DNA of 25,067 nucleotides from a virus, in IMG/VR virus record IMGVR_UViG_3300021247_000125, positions 348 through 25,414 of that record; one strand, given 5' to 3'. This document shows positions 19,612 through 25,067 of this stretch, piece by piece. Within the stretch, counting starts at the first letter, position 1; every line of letters begins with the position of its first letter. A model generated the notes under the pieces. The model saw nothing but the letters and a program-made list of their open reading frames with translations, ran no database searches and was not told where the DNA came from. A program made the position numbers and the translations under genes.

Positions 19612-21708
19612 TTATTGTTGTTGCATACCCTGCGTGGTCATTTCACCCATCTGCGCGGGGGCTGTGCCTAGCTTGCCAATCTGAGCATTCTGCATCTGCT
19701 GTAAAGCAAATTGGTATTGATTGACATACTTCTCAAGGCGAGCGCGGAAGCTCTCGTCTTGCTGTAAGCGTTGAGCAACGTCAGGCTGCTGGGCATACTG
19801 CTGAACCACCTGCAAGGCGATTTGAGCGCCATTAGGACGTGCTCCCACCTCAATGCCAGCATAAATCTTGGAAAGGTCTTCCGTGACCAGCTTAACCACT
19901 TGCTGCTGGGCTTGCTCAGCGGGCTGCAAGATGGCATCAGCCATAACGGGGTCAATGGACGAAGCCATCGCCTCAAGGAGAGCGTCGGCGTTAATGCGGC
20001 CATTCTTGTCCAACTGGAGCAAGCTGACAAACTGCTGCATACGGGCTTCCTGTGTATCGGGATCGTTGTTCAGAATGTCAAAGCTAACCGTAATGTCGAA
20101 GTCTTCATCAGGATTGCCCTTGTTGAAGCGCATTGGGTCAGCAACGCCTGTAACGCGGAAGAACACTTCGTCTGGGCCGAAACGCTGATAGCACTTGAAT
20201 GCCATCTTCAGAACATCGCGGGCGTGGTTGAGGAACTTAGAAACAAAGAATTGCTGGCGAACCGATGTAAGCGGATTGGCGGGATTGAGGCCAACGAGAT
20301 CATCAGCCGCGAGAAGCATTGTCTTCTCCATCTCAACACTGCCGGGGTTGTATTGCGGCACGGGGCCAAACGAGAACTCACCAGCGCGGCGATAGGGAAC
20401 AAAGCGACCTGGTCCCCAATCCGCAGGAGGATTGCCCACGGGGTGCATGATGGGAGGCAGCGTAGCCATGCTGTTGCGGTCTGTACGGCTATCGCGCTCG
20501 GTCTTAACGCTGTCCTGATAGCCACGAAGCAGCTCAGGGAACGTCTGGATGTCATACATCCGCTTAGAGTCATTGCTCAAACGGGTTACAACAAATGGGT
20601 AGTCGTTGTACCCGTTCAGCAATTCAAATTTAGCGTAGGGTTGCACATCCGCAGCGCCCGTGAACTTGGGGTGCATGATGGTGCGATAGATGCCTTCGCT
20701 GCCGTCTTCTGGATCGATGAGGCGTTGGAAGGCGTACACAATCTCAATGAGTTCGTCGGCGTTGTATTGCTGGCGATACTTGGAAAGGCCCGTAGAGCGT
20801 GTACCATAGACGCTTTCCATGTTGTAGGTGTTCACCCCACGGAAGTGCGTAACGACATACTCAGCCCAGCTCTCGTCCCAGCCATCGGAGGCCACGCGAG
20901 ATAGCACTTCCTGAACAGTGAGGAACGTGCGATAGAAAACAAAGGGTGCGCGTTGAGGGTCTAAGCAATAGGATGGGAAGAATACATCTCCATCTGGAGC
21001 ACATGATTGAACATAGGGACGATCAACGCTAAGTCTGCTGATTGGGAGTTCGCTAACTCCCGTCTTACGAAGCTCATTCAGAGCTTTCTTGGCGCGGCTT
21101 TCAATTACGTCTGGATAGACGGTACGGAGCATAGCAATGACATCTTTGTCATTCTTGCCCTCGATGATGAGCTGAGCCAGCTCTGGACTCGTAGCCGCGA
21201 TTTGCTGCAAATCAATCTTCTGTAAAAACTTCTTCTCCATACGTTCCCAGCCAACGTATGTGACCATCAGGCCACGTTCTAACAGGTAATTACCTCCAAG
21301 CTCCATCTCCTCTTTGAAACGTGGGATGTAGGTGGACAGCATCCACTTGAGGAATGCACTGGTAACACGCGAACGGCCTTCATCGCTGTATTCAACAGGA
21401 TAGGCACGGATGTTGGCTTTTGCCAACGAGGAAGTAAAAATGGAAACGTAGGTGCTAATCTTCTCGTCAATGACACGGGCTTCCGTATCAGACGCGCCTT
21501 CCCACGGGAAAGCATCACCGCCATGCTTGCGAAGGTCGCTCGACTTTCCAGGCCAATAGCAACGGCGATAGTCGCTGCTATTCACACACTGATTGAAGTA
21601 GGTGCCGAGTTCTGTGGTTGTCCTGTCGTATGCAGCTTTTAGAGCAACGACGTTAGGGCCATCATTTTCTACAAAGGTCAGGGCGTGTTGCTGTGGAGTT
21701 TCTTGCAT
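19612..21708 (-). CDS. Portal (head-tail connector) protein (698 aa)
   Basis: The motif WPGKSSDLRKHGG followed by DAFPWEGASDTEARVID (residues 65-81) is typical of the portal proteins of P22-like and related short-tailed phages. Later parts fit a portal: a long helical wing with GWERMEKKFL, the LDPQRAPFVFYRTFLTVQEV segment, the stem and clip region (FPELLRGYQDSVKTERD) and a Gln-rich helical C terminus (QYQFALQQMQNAQ) resembling the barrel of P22-type portals. The dodecameric portal is the vertex through which DNA is packed and released. The size is near that of P22-type portals (about 725 aa). It lies downstream of the terminase genes and upstream of scaffold. Confidence 0.88.
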   Translation of the reverse strand: MQETPQQHALTFVENDGPNVVALKAAYDRTTTELGTYFNQCVNSSDYRRCYWPGKSSDLRKHGGDAFPWEGASDTEARVIDEKISTYVSIFTSSLAKANIRAYPVEYSDEGRSRVTSAFLKWMLSTYIPRFKEEMELGGNYLLERGLMVTYVGWERMEKKFLQKIDLQQIAATSPELAQLIIEGKNDKDVIAMLRTVYPDVIESRAKKALNELRKTGVSELPISRLSVDRPYVQSCAPDGDVFFPSYCLDPQRAPFVFYRTFLTVQEVLSRVASDGWDESWAEYVVTHFRGVNTYNMESVYGTRSTGLSKYRQQYNADELIEIVYAFQRLIDPEDGSEGIYRTIMHPKFTGAADVQPYAKFELLNGYNDYPFVVTRLSNDSKRMYDIQTFPELLRGYQDSVKTERDSRTDRNSMATLPPIMHPVGNPPADWGPGRFVPYRRAGEFSFGPVPQYNPGSVEMEKTMLLAADDLVGLNPANPLTSVRQQFFVSKFLNHARDVLKMAFKCYQRFGPDEVFFRVTGVADPMRFNKGNPDEDFDITVSFDILNNDPDTQEARMQQFVSLLQLDKNGRINADALLEAMASSIDPVMADAILQPAEQAQQQVVKLVTEDLSKIYAGIEVGARPNGAQIALQVVQQYAQQPDVAQRLQQDESFRARLEKYVNQYQFALQQMQNAQIGKLGTAPAQMGEMTTQGMQQQ

Positions 21709-21732
21709 AATTTAGCGTGGAGATTGCGTTCT

Positions 21733-22005
21733 TTATGTTACCATGTTACGGGTTTCATTTAACTCTTTGAGTTTATTACTCTTGGCATGGGATATGGCGT
21801 TCTTAATTATGCCACAGACGTATTCTTGTGAACGACCTATCTTATCTGACAACTCATCCGGAAACAATTCAGCCGTGTTTTTTTCGCGCACACGCTTCTC
21901 ATGCTCATGCCAAAGCAACCTATCGCTTTGCTCTAACAGCCACTTACGACTTAACGTAATATCAGGAACTAAGGAACTCGTGTCGGTAGGTTGTGCCTGT
22001 TTCAT
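21733..22005 (-). CDS. Small protein with a possible helix-turn-helix (90 aa)
   Basis: The ATG at 22005 lies inside the end of the upstream gene (44-base overlap, different frame); no later ATG gives a sensible product. The N terminus is polar; then SRKWLLEQSDRLLWHEHEKR forms a helix. LFPDELSDKIGRSQEYVCGI with the following helix KNAISHAKSNKLKEL looks like a helix-turn-helix, with DKIGRSQEYV as turn and recognition part. It might bind DNA near packaging or act as a regulator; there is no stronger evidence. The 24 bases to the portal gene hold no obvious signal. Confidence 0.55.
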   Translation of the reverse strand: MKQAQPTDTSSLVPDITLSRKWLLEQSDRLLWHEHEKRVREKNTAELFPDELSDKIGRSQEYVCGIIKNAISHAKSNKLKELNETRNMVT

Positions 22006-22231
22006 CTTTAATTACTTCTACGTTAATGACTTTGCCATCTAGCTTGCCTGTCAGCTTGCGCGGAATGGCAACGGCACATTTACCTTCCACGCCATCAACA
22101 GATGCGAACACCCATTGTGGATTGCGGGCTTGGCATTGAACGACGGCACGCAAGAACTTGGGCTTGTCTGGACTTTCCGCGTTCAGCTCCTCAATGGACT
22201 TGAGTTTAATCTTAACTGATTTGGCTTTCAT
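21962..22231 (-). CDS. Small basic beta-rich protein of unknown function (89 aa)
   Basis: The ATG overlaps the terminase stop by one base (TAATG). The product starts with KAKSVKIKLKSIEELNA, then alternates strands (FLRAVVQCQARNPQWVFASV, CAVAIPRKLTGKLDGKVINV) and ends GTTYRHEFLSS. The strand pattern suggests a small beta barrel, but I see no defining motif. Location between large terminase and portal is where phages often keep small packaging or head accessory genes. Function unknown. Confidence 0.65.
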   Translation of the reverse strand: MKAKSVKIKLKSIEELNAESPDKPKFLRAVVQCQARNPQWVFASVDGVEGKCAVAIPRKLTGKLDGKVINVEVIKDETGTTYRHEFLSS

Positions 22232-23832
22232 TAGTATCCTCCTCGTGAGCGAGTTTTGGGTTGGGTTGTTTCATCTACAAAACGAATGTTGTCTATGCAC
22301 GCATAGCGAATAACGTCCACAGGGTCTTTCCAGCTTTCATCGCTGCCGCCATCTCCCGTGTATTCCTGTAAGGCTGTAATGATGTTCTCGCACCTGTCGG
22401 AGACGTAGAAGTGCGGCCTGTTAAGGCTATCGAGCTTTAGCTTACGATTGTAAGCCATCTTTGTCTGAATGGCCTGAATGCCATCCTCAATGTCTAAGCC
22501 GGGCGCAGGAATAAACGTAAGGCCGTTGTCTGCTAAGTCCTCGATGATGCTACTCGCCCCGTTCTGAGCTTGGTACTTGGCTGCACCAAGACGAGGGTCA
22601 ATGAGACGTTCGGTGATTGTCTCTCCGTTGTCGCTCTCGCAGCGTGTAATGAGTTCAACGTAGTCTTTGATGCCATAGCCCAACCCTTTGCTGCCTTCGC
22701 CACCAATCCACTTGCCTCCATGCCACTTGGCCCAATCCCCAACATTAACATCGGGCCACTCACGATAGACGTAGTAGGTTTCACTAGCATCCACGCCAAT
22801 CCAGCACATAAACCAATTCTTGCGACCAGCAGGGTCAAGAATCATGTAGCGGGTTAAGTCCTTGGGAATGGACTCATGCTTAATGACGTTCACTTCACGC
22901 GAGAACATAGGGAACCGCGTAGAAGCACTCTTGGTTGGAATGCCATAGGCACGAGTAAGGATTTCTTCCTCGCTGCGTCCCTTCAGGTCTTGAGCAATAC
23001 GCTCATACCCACCAAACGGATTGTCCTTGGAGTGGAAGTAGATGATGCCGCTATTGCGATTGGCCGAGTGCTGAACAAACGGCACGGGCCTATCGTTTAA
23101 AAGTTCTGCAACTTTAGTTTCAACTGTTCGTGCTTTTTCAAGATAGTCTCGTACAACTTCCGTGTAACCGTCAATGGGAGTAAACGTAACAATAATTTTA
23201 GCGTTTCTTGTAGCAAGACGAAACCTAAGAGTAGCGAGGAGCTCAGGGCCAATAAGATACTCGTCACACCAAGCGCCGATGTTAAGCCAAACAGGTTCAC
23301 GGCTGCCAAGCTCTGCGCCTTCCAAGATGGTGTCGTTGTTGAGGAATTGGGCATAGGTTTTGAAGATGATGTGGCTCTTGGTGCCTGGAAGAATGAGACT
23401 GCTCTTAGAGAAGCCATTCTTGCGTGTGTAGCTAATGTTCTCTTCCGCACTCAGCGTTTTCTTACGCAGCTCTTCTGGCAACGCATCATAGATGGCGCTC
23501 TGCTGCTGGCGAATCGAAACATCCGCATTCTGGGCAAAGCACATAATGACGCTACCTGGATTCTCCATCGCAGCCCTAACAACAGCCGTAGCTGCCCACG
23601 TCGTCTTAGAAGAGCGATTGCCGCCACTTACAAGCAATTCATTAAATTCTTCAAGCAACTCCTCTGCCTTCTTCCAATGCGGCAGCTTAAATCCATAGCG
23701 ATAGGGGTCGCGCTGACTATTCTCAATGGCTTGATGGTAGATGTCGTAGAGATTGGCAAGCGTCTCAGGCTTCATCTTAGCCATCTCCTCATTCGTAGGA
23801 GGAGTGAGAATGGGGTGGGCTTTCCAGATCAT
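22231..23832 (-). CDS. terL: Terminase large subunit (533 aa)
   Basis: N-terminal ATPase: Walker A GGNRSSKT at residues 70-77; Walker B with catalytic Glu in VWLNIGAWCDE (Asp190, Glu191); coupling motif IVTFTP (214-219). C-terminal nuclease (RNase H fold): first Asp in YMILDPAGRKNW (Asp333), second in ERLIDPRLGA (Asp412), and a candidate third in the C-terminal KDPVDVIRY segment. This is the motor that pumps DNA into the procapsid and cuts the concatemer. The size is normal for the family. It follows the small subunit by 16 bases. No Shine-Dalgarno site precedes the ATG. All essential motifs seem intact. Confidence 0.95.
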   Translation of the reverse strand: MIWKAHPILTPPTNEEMAKMKPETLANLYDIYHQAIENSQRDPYRYGFKLPHWKKAEELLEEFNELLVSGGNRSSKTTWAATAVVRAAMENPGSVIMCFAQNADVSIRQQQSAIYDALPEELRKKTLSAEENISYTRKNGFSKSSLILPGTKSHIIFKTYAQFLNNDTILEGAELGSREPVWLNIGAWCDEYLIGPELLATLRFRLATRNAKIIVTFTPIDGYTEVVRDYLEKARTVETKVAELLNDRPVPFVQHSANRNSGIIYFHSKDNPFGGYERIAQDLKGRSEEEILTRAYGIPTKSASTRFPMFSREVNVIKHESIPKDLTRYMILDPAGRKNWFMCWIGVDASETYYVYREWPDVNVGDWAKWHGGKWIGGEGSKGLGYGIKDYVELITRCESDNGETITERLIDPRLGAAKYQAQNGASSIIEDLADNGLTFIPAPGLDIEDGIQAIQTKMAYNRKLKLDSLNRPHFYVSDRCENIITALQEYTGDGGSDESWKDPVDVIRYACIDNIRFVDETTQPKTRSRGGY

Positions 23833-23848
23833 GCGTTAGCAGGAGCGA

Positions 23849-24343
23849 TCATACCGTTATGGCTTCTTTCTGAAGCGCGGCTCTAGCTTCCTCAATGGCC
23901 TTCATAGCATCCTCTAGGCTTGGCTTCCCTGCTTTGTGCTCAATGACCATCTTGTTCTCTCCAAGAGCCTGCATACCCTTATCAATGGTTATGCCATAGG
24001 ACAGGGCTAGGTCTTTAATGCTTACCTTCGCCAAAGCATCTGGATTATCTGCCAGCATAGCCATCTTCTGCTTCATCAGAAGCCGCATTCCTTCCGCCAG
24101 CTCAAATCCATCAGCCGCAAGCTGCTTCTTCCGCACATCAATCGCCATTTCATGTCTGGCCTTAATGCGACTAATTTGGCTAAACGAAAACCCAGTAGCC
24201 TCCGCTATCTCTTCCCAATTACCCCCACTAGCCAGCAACTCCAAGCAAAGCATCCCCTTTTCAGGCTGTTGTGCCTCCAGAGCACGACTATTCGCTTCTA
24301 TTAAAGAAGTGAGGAGAATTGGGCTTACGTCTTGTTTAGACAT
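23849..24343 (-). CDS. terS: Terminase small subunit-like protein (164 aa)
   Basis: A helix-turn-helix occupies residues 41-64 (GNWEEIAEATGFSFSQISRI), followed by a helical region that could form the oligomerisation core (DVRKKQLAADGFELAEGMRL and IKDLALSYGITIDKGMQAL) and a charged C-terminal helix. Small terminase subunits bind the packaging site through such an N-terminal domain and present DNA to the large subunit, whose gene follows 16 bases later. It is the first gene of the leftward arm; its DNA target could lie in the repeat-rich region just upstream. Family membership is inferred from domain layout and adjacency. Confidence 0.8.
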   Translation of the reverse strand: MSKQDVSPILLTSLIEANSRALEAQQPEKGMLCLELLASGGNWEEIAEATGFSFSQISRIKARHEMAIDVRKKQLAADGFELAEGMRLLMKQKMAMLADNPDALAKVSIKDLALSYGITIDKGMQALGENKMVIEHKAGKPSLEDAMKAIEEARAALQKEAITV

Positions 24344-24420
24344 TAAACTTGCGGCTTGTTAACTGAAAATAAAAGAAAGGCTTAAAAGAAAGGGGGAGTG
24401 TGAGGGGGAAAACAAAGACG

Positions 24421-24449
24421 TGTCAAGCCTATTCTTTTACAAGCCTATC
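24421..24449. repeat. Pair of 13-bp direct repeats containing -35-like sequences
   Basis: TGTCAAGCCTATT (24421-24433) and TTACAAGCCTATC (24437-24449) match at 10 of 13 positions, with starts 16 bases apart. On the leftward strand each ends in a TTGnnA sequence (TTGACA and TTGTAA), so they may be promoter parts or a regulator site. Confidence 0.45.
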
Positions 24450-24452
24450 ATT

Positions 24453-24468
24453 TTCGTGGCGTCACGAA
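24453..24468. repeat. Perfect inverted repeat
   Basis: TTCGTG, 4 bases (GCGT), CACGAA. It could be an operator or a small hairpin, and lies directly upstream of the 13-bp repeats in the leftward direction. Confidence 0.45.
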
Positions 24469-24479
24469 CTTGATGGCCC

Positions 24480-24563
24480 CCATTTGGGAATAATTTTTAA
24501 GAGGCTAGTTTACCTAGCAGGGTGGTCGCCATTTACGAATAATTTTTAAGGAGCCACTTTACC
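24480..24563. repeat. Two 35-bp direct repeats, 49-bp period
   Basis: Copies at 24480-24514 and 24529-24563 match at 29 of 35 positions, sharing CCATTT, then GAATAATTTTTAAG-like and TTTACC ends. The AT-rich core GAATAATTTTTAA is identical in both. Confidence 0.75.
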
Positions 24564-24574
24564 AATTTCAATCT

Positions 24575-24609
24575 CCCTACCCCCACCCCCTGATCGACCC
24601 CCTCCCCCC
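24575..24609 (-). other. Candidate G-quadruplex block (C-rich on + strand)
   Basis: On the leftward strand the G runs are G6, A, G5, TCGATCA, G5, T, G5, TA, G3. Four runs of five or more with loops of 1, 7 and 1 bases meet the usual G-quadruplex pattern; the + strand could form an i-motif. The two halves are nearly symmetrical around the 7-base loop. Confidence 0.65.
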
Positions 24610-24648
24610 TACTGCAAAGCAACTGCATTGCAATAGTAAGGCAGGCTT

Positions 24649-24710
24649 GGGACATGGAGTGTCCTACCCATCAGGCGGCATGGATACCTGGGACATGGAT
24701 TGTCTCACCC
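24649..24710. repeat. Two 21-bp repeats, each with internal dyad symmetry
   Basis: Copies at 24649-24669 and 24690-24710 share GGGACATGGA and an ACCC end (18 of 21 matches), starts 41 bases apart. Each has a GGACA...TGTCC-type dyad, exact in the first and with one mismatch in the second. This resembles tandem operator or iteron sites. Confidence 0.65.
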
Positions 24711-24880
24711 GATCCCCAATTATTAAAGCAAACAAGATGAAATAAGACTAGTGCAAGTAAGATTCGTTATCCCTGGCGCTCGCGTGAGCTGGTTTTTGCT
24801 TAAGGGAGGAGAATGCATTACGAGCGCGGATCCGGACGGCTAGTTGCCAGAAACCTAAACGGCATCGACCTGGCTAACGG

Positions 24881-24893
24881 CTAGAGCCTCTAG
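24881..24893. repeat. Short palindrome CTAGAG-C-CTCTAG
   Basis: A perfect 6-bp inverted repeat with a single central base. Possible protein site; could be chance in a region this long. Confidence 0.3.
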
Positions 24894-24958
24894 TGATCCC
24901 GTACGCTCTCCCTTTCTCCCTTACTGTGTGCTCTACTGTTCGATGAGGTAGGGGCCGC

Positions 24959-24969
24959 GAATCCGATTC
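24959..24969. repeat. Short palindrome GAATC-C-GATTC
   Basis: A perfect 5-bp inverted repeat around one base, 12 bases before an 8-bp palindrome CTTGCAAG. Weak evidence for a regulator site. Confidence 0.25.
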
Positions 24970-25067
24970 TTTCTTTGCTTGCAAGTTGTTAGTGCCGTAA
25001 CGCTTTACAAAGTTTCTCATTATTTATTGAAAATAGTGCTTGTATTTGTTGCGAGACAACGTATGGT

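Larger units (their letters stand above)
24344..25067. other. Gene-free, repeat-rich upstream region of the late arm
   Basis: About 720 bases without a supportable gene. From left to right it holds: a purine-rich tract (about 24365-24420); a TTGACA on the leftward strand (24426-24421) without a good -10; a pair of 13-bp repeats; a TTCGTG/CACGAA palindrome; two 35-bp repeats; a C-rich block; an imperfect inverted repeat TACT-GCAA/TTGC-AGTA (24610-24638); two 21-bp dyad repeats; and palindromes near 24881 and 24959. Since it lies upstream of the leftward arm and the genes at the window start read rightward, it may be a divergent control, origin or packaging region. Only short chance frames (under about 40 codons) are present. 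Confidence 0.7.

Noticed and set aside
19771-20904. Rightward 377-codon frame
   Set aside because: Antisense to the portal gene, with no recognisable motif and no ribosome site.
24533-24655. Leftward 40-codon frame crossing the G-rich block
   Set aside because: Its product is a low-complexity Gly/Val run set by the G tracts, its start lies in the dyad repeat, and there is no ribosome site or overlap with a gene.
24654-24740. Rightward 28-codon frame through the dyad repeats
   Set aside because: Short, with no ribosome site; the repeated ATGGA comes from the dyad repeats themselves.
24770-25000. Possible tRNA or structured RNA near the right end
   Set aside because: I looked for a T-loop and matching acceptor stem on both strands and found only short isolated hairpins.
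1-25067. CRISPR array, insertion sequence, integrase or defence system
   Set aside because: No regularly spaced repeats, no transposase or recombinase motif and no toxin-antitoxin pattern were seen.

Overview
The window is a stretch of a tailed double-stranded DNA phage (Caudoviricetes). It is most like a short-tailed (podovirus) phage with a T7-like order of structural genes and an SU10-type (HK97-fold) major capsid protein. I see no integrase, repressor, transposase, CRISPR array, rRNA or bacterial housekeeping gene. The host cannot be named. Most gene starts lack a convincing Shine-Dalgarno sequence, which would fit a host that relies little on that signal; this is inference only.

Layout. 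Bases 1-934 read rightward: the 3' part of a DEDDy-type 3'-5' exonuclease gene, a tRNA-Thr(UGU) and a small unknown gene. From 924 to 24343 every supported gene reads leftward, with very tight packing (many ATGA and TAATG overlaps), so transcription of the late arm runs from about 24.4 kb down to 0.92 kb. In transcription order it holds: small and large terminase, two small unknown genes, portal, a small gene, a scaffold-like protein and the major capsid protein, then a hairpin terminator at 17161-17195. After it come a conserved small protein, a tail adaptor (T7 gp11-like) carrying an inserted beta module, two tandem paralogous small proteins and a tail fibre with a C-terminal S74 self-cleaving chaperone. 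Next are a small protein, a beta-strand repeat protein, a holin-like protein, a 51-residue single-span membrane protein and a chain of four small basic proteins. The arm ends with a tail nozzle (T7 gp12-like), a beta-helix tailspike, a short fibre-like protein, a conserved small protein in the T7 gp13 position, and three helical proteins that by order and composition look like the internal (ejection) virion proteins.

Bases 24344-25067 contain no supportable gene. They form the upstream region of the late arm and probably divide it from rightward genes beyond the window. This stretch is dense in repeats: two pairs of direct repeats plus a pair of 21-bp dyad repeats, a C-rich block whose complement fits a G-quadruplex motif, and several short palindromes. 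It is the best candidate here for undescribed regulatory, origin or packaging signals.

Together the genes make and fill the capsid (terminase, portal, scaffold, capsid), build the tail (adaptor, nozzle, fibres, spike), eject DNA (internal proteins) and start lysis (holin-like proteins). No endolysin was recognised. No defence or other new enzymatic system was found. The unusual content is regulatory and modular: an extended -10-like motif (TGnTAnAAT) recurring in four gene junctions, repeated beta modules inserted in tail proteins, and a nested chain of micro-genes.
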